Part shown: piece by piece, positions 1-11,149 of the stretch
Layout: the number at the start of each line of letters is the position of its first letter
Position numbering within the stretch: the first letter of the stretch is position 1
Assembly: GCA_022432975.1 (NCBI GenBank)
Contig: CM039508.1
Span: 14,755,549 to 14,819,548, forward strand
Length of the DNA: 64,000 bases
Reading direction: 5' to 3'
From: Begonia masoniana
Lineage: Eukaryota; Streptophyta; Magnoliopsida; Cucurbitales; Begoniaceae
Program-made: the position numbers and the translations under genes
The notes under the pieces: model-generated
What the model saw: the letters and a program-made list of their open reading frames with translations, nothing else
Databases searched by the model: none
Told to the model about the DNA's origin: nothing

Positions 1-121
1 TACAAATAGAATCGAGTATATTGGAATGCGCTATTGTTTTCTGGTCTATGACTTTGTACATTGAGTTTGTATTTTATGTTGATCTATCTTTTTAACATTT
101 GATCGTGATGAAAAAGACAAG

Positions 122-275
122 GATCATTTGATGAAGGATCGACTGAGTTTGATGAAATACCAAGGCCGATGGCTTATAACAGAGTTATGAAAACATGGTC
201 TAAATGGGTGGAAGAAAATGTGGATCCCGACCGCGCAACCGTCTTCTTTAGCAGCATGTCTCCTCTTCATATCAA
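122..275 (+). CDS. Internal exon of a TBL (trichome birefringence-like) gene, partial
   Basis: The exon translates to about 51 residues with the TBL-family (PC-esterase-like polysaccharide O-acetyltransferase) signature: FDEGSTEFDE, then RPMAYNRVMKTWSKWVEENV, then VFFSSMSPLHIK. Known members are Golgi type II membrane proteins that acetylate xylan, pectin or mannan. The borders are clean. An AG acceptor at 120-121 precedes it, a GTAAAT donor begins at 276, and partial codons lie at both ends (entry after one base, exit after two). The bases at 1-121 read as upstream intron. No following exon with the C-terminal catalytic DxxH block was recognised in the window, and repeats begin within about 100 bp downstream. 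The gene either has a very long transposon-filled intron or is broken here. The family call is from recall of conserved motifs; the subfamily cannot be set. Confidence 0.75.
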
Positions 276-538
276 GTAAATCTTGGTTCTCTTTTTAAAT
301 AATATTATATGATTCATTAAAATGACTTATTATGTTTGTTTTTGGGAAAATTCAAAAAAAGTATGTACAACTGAAACCGAACCGGAACCGAAACTAGTAC
401 TTTCGGTTTGGTTTGGTTCTGGTTTGGTTTCGGTCATTTAAAATACCGGTTTTGGTTTGGTAATTCCGAAACCGAAGGTGATCGGTTTGGTTCGGTTTCT
501 TCCCAAAACCGAATCGAAACCGATTTTGCACACCCCTA
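276..538. repeat. Intron start plus CGGTTTGGTT-type degenerate repeat
   Basis: After the TBL donor site there are about 80 bp of AT-rich DNA. From about 361 to 535 comes a low-complexity tract of GGTTTGGTT/AACCGAAACC units in both orientations, so it can fold on itself. It ends with a CACACCCC string next to the foldback arm. Tracts like this are common in plant intergenic DNA. I see no coding capacity and do not assign it to a named element. Confidence 0.5.
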
Positions 539-2950
539 CCTAGAATCTTGAGCCGCTGCTCCAGCACAAAAAAAAGGGTCTAAGCTGCGCCCCAATAATC
601 CTGAGTCGCGGCTCCGACTCAAAACAACTTACCAAAAGTGTAAAATTTTGCGCGTTTTGAAAGATTTTTCAGTGATTCTGAAAACACTAATTAAAAATCT
701 TTAAATACAATATTATTTGACATAAGAGATCTTTGGTAGCCTTGAGACAAATTTTTGAGAGAGATTGAGGAGGATTTTCAACCCCAGACTAGGAGACCAA
801 TAAACGTGTTACACCATTATGGTGACATCGAAGGCAAATTTTACTCTTCTACTTCTTTATTCTCTTTGATATTATTATGTTCAACACTTTTTTTTATATT
901 TTTCATTCAATTATATTGAACTAACTCTCTCCCTCTTGAGGATATATGAATCGTTTATTTAGAATATTATTTTGATGACGAATTATTCCATTAGTTGAAT
1001 TTATTGTTTATTTGTAATATTATATTCTTAATGTTTTTAATATCCTGGCCACATATTTAATGATTCTATATTTAGGGTTTGACACTCAAGAGAGTTAATT
1101 TTGAATACGACCTAAATATTACAACATAAAATTTTAATAGCTTGAAAGAGTGTTAGGGTTTTGTGAAATCAAATAGAAAACCAATACATGTTATTGAATA
1201 CTAAAAAAAACGATTTTTATAGAGATATTAAAATTGTGATTTTATAAATTAATATTAGCTTGACACTCGAAAGAGGTAATTTAACAAATTATGATTTTCG
1301 ATTTATAACAATTGTTCAATTAAAGAATATTGATCTAATAAATTATAAGTATTCATGAATTCAATTCTCTGAATTTTCTCTCAATTAAAGGCTTTTCGTT
1401 GGTGATTTGTTACCATTTTTTTAGTTTAGTGTTTAAAATCATATTTTTAATTGTCTAGATAAGCTTAGAATTAATTAAATCAGTACTTTGTGAAAATATA
1501 TAAATTACATATTTTTTGTGAATTCGACAATTTCATCTATCATTATACTATAAAACTTAACACTGTCCACTTACTGTAATTTTATTACGATAATATTTTC
1601 GTATATATAACCATACAACTTGTCAAACGATGACAAACCTGAATGTTGTTTGAGTGGGATCCTATTAATCAAGGGAATAGCCGTGAAAATTAATTCTCCC
1701 AAAATGGTGTTGTTGAAAGAAAACATAGGCATCTAGTTGAAACTGCTCGCTAACTTTTATTATTTGCCTATGTTTCTAGTGAATTTTGGGGAGAATCAAT
1801 TTTCACTGTTATTCACTTGATTAATAGGATCTCACTCAAACAACATTCATGTTTGTCACCTTTTGACAAGTTGTATGGATATATATACGAAAATATTATC
1901 GTAATAAAATTACAGTAAGTGGACAGTGTCAAGTTTTATAGTATAATGATAAATGAAATTGTCGAATTCACAAAAAAATATGTAATTTCTATTTTTTCAC
2001 CAAGTATTGATTTAATTAATTCTAATCTTATCTAGACAAATAAAAATATGATTTTAAACACTAAACTAAAAAAAGGTACCAAATCACCAACGAAAAGCCT
2101 TTAATTGAGAGAAAATTCAGAGAATTGATTTCATGAATACTTATAATTTATTAGACCAATATTCTTTAATTGAACAATTATTATAAATCGAAAATCATAA
2201 TTTGTTAAACTACCTCTCTCGAGTGTCAAGCTACTATTAATTCATAAAATCACAATTTCAATATCTCTATAAAAATCGTTCTTTTAGTATTCAATAACAT
2301 GTATTGGTTTTCTATTTGATTTCACAAAACCCTAATACTCTCTGGAGCTATTAAAACTTTATGTTGTAATATTTAGGTAGTATTCAAAATTAACTCTCTT
2401 GAGTGTCAAATCCTAAATATAGAATCATTAAATACGTGGCCAGGATATTAAAAACATTAAGAACAGAATATCACAAATAAACAATAAATTCAACTAATTG
2501 AATAATTCGTCATCAAAATAATATTCTAAATAAACGATTCATATATCCTCTAGAGGGAGAGAGTTAGTTCAATATAATTGAATGAAAAATAGAAAAAAAA
2601 AAGTTGAACATAATAATATCAAAGAGAATAAAGAAGTAGAAGAGTAAAATTTGTCTTCGATGTCACCATAATGGCGTAACACGTTTATTGGTCTCCTCGC
2701 CTAGGGTTGAAAATCCTCTTCAATATCTCTCCAAAATTTGTCTCAAGGCTTCCAAAGACCTTTCTTTTGTCAAAATATGTTGAATTTAAAGATTCTCAAT
2801 TAGTGTTTTCAGAGTCAACGAAAAATCTTTCAAAACGTGCAGAATTTTGCATTTTTGGTAAGCTGATCTGGGTCGGGGCCACGATTCAAGATTCTTGGGG
2901 CACAGCTCAGACCCTTTTTTTGTGCTGGAGCAGCGGCTCAAGATTCTAGG
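539..2950. repeat. Large foldback: two inverted arms of about 1.17 kb around a 77-bp spacer
   Basis: The left arm (539-1705) is the reverse complement of the right arm (1783-2950). Each arm holds part of an Athila-like 3' LTR joined to a copia integrase fragment. The arms differ at roughly 10% of positions in the stretch I compared by eye (1620-1700 against 1783-1870), so the duplication is old. The right arm continues into the rest of the LTR (to 3186); the left arm stops inside the LTR. The inner junctions coincide with an 8-nt inverted match, CCCAAAAT at 1698-1705 and ATTTTGGG at 1783-1790. This fits a template-switch or snap-back origin after the Athila element had inserted into copia A. 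Confidence 0.85.
1700..1883 (+). pseudogene. Copia A integrase fragment (5' part)
   Basis: From 1700 the + frame reads QNGVVERKHRHLVETAR, the segment around the catalytic glutamate of Ty1-copia integrases. After an in-frame stop it continues with FWGES, HLINRIS and SPFDKLYGY, also standard for copia integrase. The fragment ends at the Athila-like insertion (1884). Its second half (1783-1883) is also present antisense in the left foldback arm (about 1605-1705). No complete protein is possible. Confidence 0.8.
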
Positions 2951-3186
2951 GTCGCAACTCTGAAGTTGTTTTGACGATGATTTTTTTCTCCTCTTTAAGT
3001 CGCAGCTTTAGCCTTTTTGAGTCGCGACTCAGCTTCCAAATTTATCATTTTTCATCTTTATTTACCATATTCTATTATTTATCTGCATAATAACCTGAAA
3101 TAGATTAAAATTAACAAAAACTTTAGGATAAGAATCAAATTTTGCTTAGAATGATGAGAATAACTCTAAATTGCATAGAGTTTTCA
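1884..3186 (-). repeat. Athila-like 3' LTR
   Basis: About 1.3 kb, homologous over its length to the interrupted LTR at 20205-23541. On the - strand it starts TGAAAACTCTATGC at 3186, directly after a purine-rich AAGTTTGGA. It ends near 1884, where the expected CA end has decayed. The segment 1884-2950 is the right arm of the foldback. Confidence 0.8.
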
Positions 3187-4217
3187 TCCAAACTTAGTCT
3201 TTTTGCTAGTCCTTGAGCAAAAATAGCATGAAAGATAAAACAAAATCCAAATATGGCTTATAGATGTTAGAAGATGAATACCTTGAATGAAGAGTTAACT
3301 TACGAGTACAATTTGTCTTGCTCAAATAGAATTTGTTACCTCAAAGTGTCACAAGATCTATCGCTCTAAATAAATTAAAGAATGTCGCATATATATAAAA
3401 CTTCAATCTGAATGTTATAACTATCTTAATCGTAATATTGCGTGTGTGTGTGAGTAACCCTGTGCAACTTAATATTCTTCACTTATAATTAATTTATGTG
3501 AGTAAAAGACACTAATTTGTTATTATTTATGAAAATACATAATAGATATGCAAGATAATATAACTTATTATTTATTTTTTTCTCCATGGTTGCGATAGAA
3601 TTCTTCTCGAGTCCCTCATTTTATTATAAAGTTTCCACCCATTGAGTATCCAAATGACTCACTCAAAATTGAAAGTGGAGTAAGGAGTCGTCGAAACCAT
3701 GAGAGGGATTATTATTCTTCACTTTTTTTCACAAGAGATTTGTAGTAGAGTTTCTCCCTGTGTCCCTCATTTATTATACAATTTTCACTCATTGAGTATC
3801 CAAAGGATTTACCCAAATTTGAAAGTAGGGAACTGCTGAATCTCTATCTTCTTTTTTTTTTTAAAGAGAATCAGAATTATTATTCACATAAATTTATTGT
3901 TAAGTTTACAATGTATCACTGCTTCAGACTATGTGCTATAATCACAGAATGATGAATAAGATATAAATAATAAACAAGTTTAGTGTACATGCATCCATCA
4001 TCTCATCGTCACTTGGAGCTATAAATAGTCTAACACAAGGTATTATCATAGGTGTATCTATCTAACCAATGACAATATCGTGTTAGCAGTTAAAACTTTT
4101 TTTTTTCATTTTTAACAGGTAAATAACAAATTATATGCTTGTAAAATCAAATAAATGTATGTGGACGACATGTGATGAGTCTAAAAAGTCAAACCCCCAC
4201 AAACTTAGCACATACAT
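3187..4217 (-). other. Athila-like 3' internal untranslated region with polypurine tract
   Basis: On the - strand the end of this stretch reads TTTTTGCTCAAGGACTAGCA, then AAGTTTGGA abutting the LTR. This is the usual context upstream of Athila/Tat 3' LTRs. The rest is AT-rich and non-coding. Two related units start at 3611 and 3772 (161 bp apart); each has a CCCTCATTT...TTGAGTATCCAAA core. The right end (4213-4217, TACAT) is one TSD copy of the chromovirus inserted at 4218. Confidence 0.65.
3611..3840. repeat. Two-copy tandem repeat, period 161 bp
   Basis: GTCCCTCATTTTATTATA at 3611 and its variant at 3772 are each followed by a shared TTGAGTATCCAAA segment and a GAAAGT motif. The copies are diverged. 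It lies in the Athila-like 3' internal region. Confidence 0.6.
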
Positions 4218-6473
4218 TGTAACGCCCCGAGTTATCTGAACCTGGTTCGCTACTCATTACTTGACCATGACTAAGAAATTTCAAATAAATTTAAAACTTC
4301 ATTCGACATACAAAATTTGACGTTTACTAAACGTTCAAAACATTTGAAAACTTTGCAGCGGAAAAATTATTTAAAACTACAATGGGGTTAAACTAGCGGT
4401 GAAAATATTGTTGGAAAGATTAATGGAAATATCTCAAGTGTCCGGTCAAAAGAATTAAGGTTTTAAGTGATGGACTACTCAAGGAATTACAAAAGTCGAA
4501 TTCATCTGCCGACGACAAAGTCAACAGAAGAAGCAGAAGTAGAAAACCAAAGGCTTCTGCCGATGACGTCTACACGACTTCACCCACAACTTCATCTGCC
4601 GATGAAGTCGTGAGAACTTCATACACCACTTCATCTGCCGATGAAGTCAACATAAACTCATCTGCCGATGAAGTCAGCGCAATTTCATCTCTCAATAGAT
4701 AAACACACGACATCTTCCGATAACAACAATATGACTCCTTCCGATAGAATTAAAACATACACTACATCTTCCGATTCACTAAACGACAAACAGATTACTC
4801 TACATCTTCCGATTCGCTAAACGACAAAACCCCTTAACTCTCTCAGACTACACCTGCCGATCACTACTCGACGACTTAATACTCTACACCTTTCGATCGA
4901 ATAGACTACATTTGCCGACACGTGCTTCTCACATGACTCCTTAAGGCATTTGCCGATAGACTTTCATCTTCCGACAGACTGACACACCACATCTACCGAT
5001 AGACTTCCTTCTTCCGATAGACATCAACGCGATTTCCTTCCACAGAACGCAATAAACCTCTACACATATCCACTGATACAAAAATTATTCAATTTCTACC
5101 AATGGACTAAACAACCTGTCTATAACCCGAGAAAGCTTCGACTATCTAACAGACTTAAAACATTTTACCAAAAATCCATTCATAACACTCCAAGTCATTG
5201 TATTGATCAAAATCAGTAAAAACATGAAAATCAGAAATTCTCGAAAACAAAGTCAAATAGCTGTAATCTCATTTACTAAAAACTTCATATACTCGATTAA
5301 ATCATTATCCACTAAACCTCCACATCTGTAGACAACATGCTAAACCGCCCCATCAGTTACCATGCCGAAGCCTGAATGCACTCCTCCAACGTCCACTATT
5401 CCTCAACACGATCAGGAGACACACCTGCTAACACTTCTTCACCTACATCACAAAACTCATCTATTAGCCTAATGCTAAGTAAGTAAAGCAGTATATGAAT
5501 GAAGTAAAATGCTGAACTTAAACTCCTAAATATGCAGTTTCTATTTTTCTCATCTCAGTGGCATACGCATTCGTTCATAACATGATCTGATCCCATGGTT
5601 CCCTTGGGAGTGGGATCAATTCTCCCAATGTCTACATCCTCCTACTTAATTAAGGGGCAGATGAATTCCCTTAACACTTGATCTGATCCCATGGTTCCCT
5701 TGGGAGTGGGATCAATTCTCCCAATGTCTAAATCCCTTCATAAGTTAAGGGGTGGATTAGTTCCCTTAATAGCTTGTCTGTCGCATACAGTTCATACCTT
5801 ACCATTCCTTACATGAAATTCATTTTCGTAACTTTTAACAAAACATGATGCATGGACAATAGAAACATTCAAGCATACATAAACCTACTGTTTTGTGATG
5901 TAGGCCCGAAGGCACAAGCAATACTTTACTTACCTGGCTCCTGGAAATCTGTCTGGTTGCTAGCTACTTCGGAGGTCTGTTCACCTAAGTTCATACAGAA
6001 TATAAATCAAGGCTTCACTAAACCTTTCAAAATATCAAACAGCGGTTCGAGAAATCTAGTTAGAAACTCTACTACCCGAGCATTCCTACTTATCGCTAAA
6101 ACCCGAATCTACACTCAATCTCAGCATCCTCAAAATCCTCACATTGCAATCCTCCAGGCATTTCACCACTATACCACAAGAGAAATAAGGAAAAGAAACT
6201 TACCTAAGTCGAAGGAGAACCGAGCGAGGAGAATCGCCTAGAGAGCTCGGCTGCTTGAGATGAAAGTTTCCGAAGAGAAGAGTATGAGAGGGGAGTGGCG
6301 GCTACAGTGCAATAAACCCAACCCTTATCCTTAAATACGTTACCCAACTTTTGAACATTGTAAATTACTCTAATACCCTTAACAAGTTGTTCAATAACCT
6401 TATTTAATTCATTACCTAGTCAAGTGTATTACTTTAATAATAAAAGGCTGGTTCGATAGCACCAGGTGCTACA
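4218..6473 (-). repeat. Chromovirus 3' LTR
   Basis: 2256 bp. On the - strand it starts TGTAGCACCTGG at 6473 and ends GGGGCGTTACA at 4218. It is nearly identical to the LTR at 11150-13399. About 4505-5030 is dense in short CCGAT-centred units (CTGCCGATGAAGTC, CTTCCGATAG). A tandem pair of about 96 bp begins near 5585. The purine tract just upstream on the - strand is at 6474-6492. Confidence 0.9.
5585..5775. repeat. Tandem duplication (about 96 bp x 2) inside the chromovirus LTR
   Basis: Each unit holds CTGATCCCATGGTTCCCTTG, an imperfect palindrome around GGGAGTGGGATCA, and a TTAAGGGG...CCCTTAA hairpin. The same pair recurs in the other LTR (about 12510-12700). A diverged version lies in the solo LTR at 43170-43370, so the duplication predates the split of these families. 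Confidence 0.75.
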
Positions 6474-6508
6474 ATCTACCCTCCATAAAAGAATTTTGTC
6501 CTCAAAAT

Positions 6509-9355
6509 TCAGTACCTGAATAACTCTGGATGTTGGTCTAACATGTCTTGTTGGCGCTCCCATGTTGCTTCCTCTGTATTCTGATTGTGCCACAAGACTT
6601 TTACCAATGGTACCTCCTTGTTGCGTAATACCTTTACTGCAAAATCTAAAATCTTTACTGGCTTTTCTTCATAGGTAAGTGTAGGTTGAATTTCAATGCT
6701 TTGCTGTTCGACAACTTGAGCTGGATCCCGCACACACTTCTTTAACATAGAGACATGAAACACGTTATGTATTCCTCCCATAGAGGCTGGTAGCTGTAAC
6801 TGATAAGCTGTTTTCCCGATCTTCTTCAGAATTGGGAACGGTCCAATAAATCTAGGATTTAGTTTGCCCCTCTTTCCAAACCTCACAACTCCTTTGAATG
6901 GTGATATCTTAAGAAAAACTTCATCCTCTACTTCAAATTCCAGTTCTCTTCTCCTCTTGTCTGCATAGCTTTTCTGTCGGCTTTGAGCTGTCAAAATTCT
7001 CTGTCGGATGAGGGCAATCTTCTCCACTGTTTGCTGCACGATATCAGGACCTAGTAGTTGTGCTTCACCAACTTCATCCCAGTACAACGGTGATCTGCAT
7101 TTTCGTCCATATAATGCCTCATACGGTGCCATTCCTATTGTCGCCTGAAAACTGTTGTTGTAAGAGAACTCTACCAATGGTAAATACTTACTCCAAGATC
7201 CTTGAAAATCTAATATGCACGCTCGGATCATATCCTCTAAGGTCTGAATAGTTCTCTTGGATTGTCCATCTGTTTGAGGGTGAAAGGCTGTGCTAAAGTT
7301 AAGTTGCGTTCCCATAGCCTTATGCAAACTTTTCCAAAACTTAGATGTAAATCTAGAGTCTCGGTCTGAAACTATAGTGCTTGGAACTCCATGTAATCTA
7401 ATGATCTCTTGCACATACAACTCAGCAAGTTGATCCATCGAATATGTTATCTTTATCGGCAGAAAATGGGTGGATTTGGTCAAACGGTCAACTATTACCC
7501 AAATCGCATCATGTCCTTTTGTTGTTCTAGGCAATCCAGTAACAAAATCCATTGCCACTTGATCCCATTTCCATTCCGGAACCGGTAGGGGTTGTAATGT
7601 TCCTGCAGGTCTTTGATGTTCAGCCTTAATCTGTTGGCAGACCAAACATGACTCCACATGCTTCGCCACACATCTTTTCATACCTGGCCACCAAAAATGC
7701 TGCTTGAGATCTCTGTACATCTTGGTACTTCCAGGGTGGACAGAGAACCTGGAAGAGTGTGCCTCAGAAAGAATTTCCTTTCTAAGTTCGGTATCAGCTG
7801 GAACAAACCATCTATTTCTAAACTTAAGGATTCCATCAGTCGAGCAGTTGAAATCTGTCTTGACAGTAGAATCTATGTACAGCTTATACTTATTGCATTC
7901 AGCGTCATTCATTTGAACTTCCTTTATTCTCCCCAAAATAGTAGGCCTCAAAGATATGGCCGAAAGCATGGCTGACACGCTAGATACTGCTTCAAGGTTA
8001 AACCTTAGGAATTCAGTCTCTAAGGCTATCGGTATGTCTAGCATCAACGTAGAAACCGATGGAGTCACCCTGCTCAAAGCGTCCGCCACTACATTCGCTT
8101 TGCCAGGATGATACTTAATCTCAAAGTCATAGTCTTTTACAAATTCCAACCATCTACGTTGCCTCATGTTTAGCTCCTTCTGTGTGAAAATGTACTTCAG
8201 ACTCTTATGATCCGAAAATATTTCGCAAGTTTGTCCATACAGGTAGTGCCTCCAAATCTTTAATGCAAAAACCACTGCAGCTAATTCTAAGTCATGAGTA
8301 GGATAATTCTTCTCGTGCACTTTTAATTGCCTAGATGCATAAGCTATAACTTTTCCGTCTTGCATCAAAACACAGCCAAGTCCAATTTTGGAAGCATCGC
8401 AATAAATACTAAACTTACCATTTTCAACAGGAAGGGTTAGTATAGGTGCATTGGTCAGTTTCTGTTTCAAGGCTTGGAAACTATGCTCACATTCATCGGT
8501 CCATAAGTACTTCACATTTTTCCTTGTTAACTTAGTAAGAGGTGTAGCAATCTTTGAAAATCCTTCAATGAACTTTCTATAATACCCTGCAAGTCCAAGA
8601 AAACTTCTAATATCAGTAGCATTCTTCGGTTGGGGCCATTCCTTAACTGCTTGAACCTTGGCTGGATCGACTGATATTCCATCTCCAGAGATCACATGAC
8701 CCAGAAAGTGAACTCTATCCAACCAAAACTCACACTTGGAGAACTTAGCATAAAGCTGGTGCTGCCTAAGTACTCCTAACACCAAATTCAAGTGCCTAGC
8801 ATGATCCTCCTTAGTTCTAGAATAGATCAGAATGTCGTCTATGAATACAATAACAAACTTGTCCAAATACTCGTGAAACACCCTATTCATAAGGTCCATG
8901 AATGCTGCTGGTGCATTTGTCAAACCAAAAGACATAACCAAAAACTCATAATGCCCATACCTTGTGCGAAAGGCAGTCTTTGGGATATCTTCAGATTTAA
9001 CCTTCAACTGATAATATCCAGACCTTAAGTCAATCTTAGAGAAAACTCTTGCACCATTGAGCTGGTCAAATAAATCATCAATCCTAGGCAGGGGATACTT
9101 GTTTTTGATGGTCAGCTTGTTTAATTCTCTATAGTCTATGCACATACGCATCGATCCATCTTTCTTCTTGACAAAGAGGACAGGTGCACCCCACGGTGAG
9201 AAGCTAGGGCGTATGAATCCCTTCTCCAACAAGTCCTCCAACTGTTTCTTTAACTCCTTAAGTTCTGTTGGTGCTAGTCTATATGGGTTTTTAGACACAG
9301 GTTCTGCTCCAGGGTAGACATCTACAACAAACTCAATTTCTCTATCCGGTGGCAA
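6509..9355 (-). CDS. Chromovirus pol: reverse transcriptase, RNase H, integrase, chromodomain
   Basis: 948 codons in one open frame. The RT core has FIDDILIYS (residues 171-179) with both catalytic aspartates. RNase H begins near SIYCDASK (317-324). The integrase zinc-finger residues lie at about 532-573, followed by the catalytic core with D603 and D664. The expected glutamate 35 residues further on is K700 (DGQSKRTIQ instead of the family's DGQSERTIQ), which should abolish strand transfer. The last 90 residues contain an EEATWE-type chromodomain-like segment. The frame opens by overlapping the end of the gag-protease frame by 34 bp. The natural product is expected to be one gag-pol polyprotein, so the ATG at 9355 is probably not the native start. 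Confidence 0.9.
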   Translation of the reverse strand: MPPDREIEFVVDVYPGAEPVSKNPYRLAPTELKELKKQLEDLLEKGFIRPSFSPWGAPVLFVKKKDGSMRMCIDYRELNKLTIKNKYPLPRIDDLFDQLNGARVFSKIDLRSGYYQLKVKSEDIPKTAFRTRYGHYEFLVMSFGLTNAPAAFMDLMNRVFHEYLDKFVIVFIDDILIYSRTKEDHARHLNLVLGVLRQHQLYAKFSKCEFWLDRVHFLGHVISGDGISVDPAKVQAVKEWPQPKNATDIRSFLGLAGYYRKFIEGFSKIATPLTKLTRKNVKYLWTDECEHSFQALKQKLTNAPILTLPVENGKFSIYCDASKIGLGCVLMQDGKVIAYASRQLKVHEKNYPTHDLELAAVVFALKIWRHYLYGQTCEIFSDHKSLKYIFTQKELNMRQRRWLEFVKDYDFEIKYHPGKANVVADALSRVTPSVSTLMLDIPIALETEFLRFNLEAVSSVSAMLSAISLRPTILGRIKEVQMNDAECNKYKLYIDSTVKTDFNCSTDGILKFRNRWFVPADTELRKEILSEAHSSRFSVHPGSTKMYRDLKQHFWWPGMKRCVAKHVESCLVCQQIKAEHQRPAGTLQPLPVPEWKWDQVAMDFVTGLPRTTKGHDAIWVIVDRLTKSTHFLPIKITYSMDQLAELYVQEIIRLHGVPSTIVSDRDSRFTSKFWKSLHKAMGTQLNFSTAFHPQTDGQSKRTIQTLEDMIRACILDFQGSWSKYLPLVEFSYNNSFQATIGMAPYEALYGRKCRSPLYWDEVGEAQLLGPDIVQQTVEKIALIRQRILTAQSRQKSYADKRRRELEFEVEDEVFLKISPFKGVVRFGKRGKLNPRFIGPFPILKKIGKTAYQLQLPASMGGIHNVFHVSMLKKCVRDPAQVVEQQSIEIQPTLTYEEKPVKILDFAVKVLRNKEVPLVKVLWHNQNTEEATWERQQDMLDQHPELFRY

Positions 9356-11034
9356 ACGGGAAGGTCATCCAGAAACACTTCTGGGAAGTCTTGGACAGCA
9401 AGGATATTTTGAGGAGTTGCCTTACCTACAAGTTGTGTATCTAGAACACATGCCAAGAAGCACAAGTACTCCTTGCATGGTGAAGGTCTAAAATTTAAAG
9501 AAGTCATAACAGACATTTCCTTACTCTTCTCTGAAGCTTGGAAGGTATGTTTCAAACCACCAGGGGGTTGGAAACTAACTATCCCAGTCCTACAATCAAT
9601 TATGGCGTGGTGTTTAAACAACCAATCCATTCCTAAGATTACATCAAATCCCATTATATCCATAACAATTAATTCAGCAGGTAGATTTTTGTCCCCTACT
9701 AATACCATGCAATCATGCAACACTTGGTTGGAATGTAAATGTTCACCAGAGGGTAAAGCAACATTGAATACATGCCTAGAAGGTGTGGATTGTACTTCTA
9801 ATTTATCAGCAAAAGCAGACGCAACAAAAGAATGGGTTGCTCCTGAATCTAGCAAGGTAAAAGCAGGCATAGAATTAACCAATATAGTACCTGACACAAC
9901 AGCGGGCTGGTCCTCTTCGCCCGACTCCATCATGGAAAATATTCTCGGTTTTATCTTAGCAGGGCCACTCTTCAACGTTGGGCAGTCTCTGATGACGTGG
10001 CCAGTCTTATTACAGTTGAAACATCGAAGGACCCTGGGCTTCGGGCAATCCTTAAACGAATGCCCAAACTCCTCACAGTTATAACACTTACCAGTCCCAA
10101 ACTTACACTCGCCCGGGTGGCTCTTCATACATTTCATGCACTGAGGAAACTTCTTGGTGTCCGGTACCTTCTTTCCAGAACCTTGGCCACTCTGACCATC
10201 AGCGGGTCTCTTTATTCCCCTCTGTTGGTGGGGCTGGAAGAACTTTCGCGGGGCTTCCTTTGGTCCAGCACACTTCATTTCAGCTTCTTCTGCCTCCAAT
10301 GCAGTAGACACTACTTCGCTGAATGACAAGCCTTTAATGCCTGAGTACTTCACTCCTCTGTAAATCTCTGGCTTTAGACCTTGCAGGTATTGAAACACTT
10401 TATCCTCATTTCTATGAACAAGGTATCCAGCAAACCTTGACAGAGACTCGAATTGCCTATTGTACTCTGCCACAGACCCAGTCTGCTTCAAGCTCAAAAA
10501 CTCAGCCTTCTTTGCGTTCTGGACAGTGGTGCTAAAATATTTCTCATAGAAGACTTCCTTGAATTGCGACCAGGACATGGTTGCAATATCGGTGGTGATC
10601 TCCAGCGACTCCCACCAAAGTTGTGCATCCCCTGCTAAATGAAACGTTGCCAAAATGACTTTCTCCCCTTCTCCAACATTGGCACACCTGAACATGCTCT
10701 CTATCTTTCGAAGCCATTCCTCAGCAACAATCGGGTTAGATGACTTTCCATCAAATGTGGGCGGTTGCAGCCTACGAAATCTATCCCCTGAATGCTCATT
10801 GACGTGACCTGAATTGGCACTTCCTTGTGTTTCCCGACTCAATAACACACCTAACTGGTCAGATTGCTGTCGCACAATATCTGTCTGCTGACGCATCAAC
10901 TCTGTCAGCTGTCTAATTACACTTGAATCTTCTTCATTCCTCAAGTTTGGCATCTCCCTAGGTACTCTTGGTCTCCCTGGTCGTCTAGCCATTTGTCTAA
11001 GGTTCTGCACAAAGTTATCTATACTCATAAACAT
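9322..11034 (-). CDS. Chromovirus gag-protease
   Basis: 570 codons. It contains a gag capsid region (about 85-250), a basic linker, a degenerate CX2C cluster (299-310) and two CCHC zinc knuckles ([14 protein letters not shown] at 317-330 and [14 protein letters not shown] at 338-351). A retropepsin-type protease follows with LLDSGAT at 394-400. The frame runs into the start of the RT linker (FPEVF, DDLP) and then loses phase at about 9356-9359, where one base appears to be missing relative to the pol frame. The first ATG is used because the leader upstream (11035-11149) has no extension. The frame break separates it from pol. A programmed frameshift is possible but not usual for this clade, so I read it as a mutation. 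Confidence 0.9.
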   Translation of the reverse strand: MFMSIDNFVQNLRQMARRPGRPRVPREMPNLRNEEDSSVIRQLTELMRQQTDIVRQQSDQLGVLLSRETQGSANSGHVNEHSGDRFRRLQPPTFDGKSSNPIVAEEWLRKIESMFRCANVGEGEKVILATFHLAGDAQLWWESLEITTDIATMSWSQFKEVFYEKYFSTTVQNAKKAEFLSLKQTGSVAEYNRQFESLSRFAGYLVHRNEDKVFQYLQGLKPEIYRGVKYSGIKGLSFSEVVSTALEAEEAEMKCAGPKEAPRKFFQPHQQRGIKRPADGQSGQGSGKKVPDTKKFPQCMKCMKSHPGECKFGTGKCYNCEEFGHSFKDCPKPRVLRCFNCNKTGHVIRDCPTLKSGPAKIKPRIFSMMESGEEDQPAVVSGTILVNSMPAFTLLDSGATHSFVASAFADKLEVQSTPSRHVFNVALPSGEHLHSNQVLHDCMVLVGDKNLPAELIVMDIMGFDVILGMDWLFKHHAIIDCRTGIVSFQPPGGLKHTFQASEKSKEMSVMTSLNFRPSPCKEYLCFLACVLDTQLVGKATPQNILAVQDFPEVFLDDLPVCHRIEKLSLL

Positions 11035-11149
11035 CTTATAACTGAAGCTAACATAAACACTTACGGTTGTTGGAGTACTTTCATGCGACGGTTGGTACTG
11101 ATGAGTAATCTTTTGAACGGTTTAACTGAATGTCTCTTAGCACATACAT
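11035..11149 (-). other. Chromovirus leader between 5' LTR and gag
   Basis: 115 bp. On the - strand it begins ATGTATGTGCTAAG directly after the LTR end, the position of the primer-binding site. This is not the usual tRNA-iMet complement (TGGTATCAGAGC) seen in other elements here. The same 14 bases also sit in the flank outside the 3' LTR (4204-4217); see the findings. Confidence 0.6.

Noticed and set aside
361..535. Coding repeat protein rich in GGTTTGG/CCGAAACC codons
   Set aside because: A degenerate low-complexity tract with stops in all frames.
5852..6241. 129-codon open frame repeated exactly at 12778-13167
   Set aside because: It lies in both chromovirus LTRs, antisense to the element, with no domain. 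It is duplicated because the LTR is.
9473..10084. 203-codon + strand open frame
   Set aside because: A shadow on the opposite strand of the chromovirus gag-protease frame.
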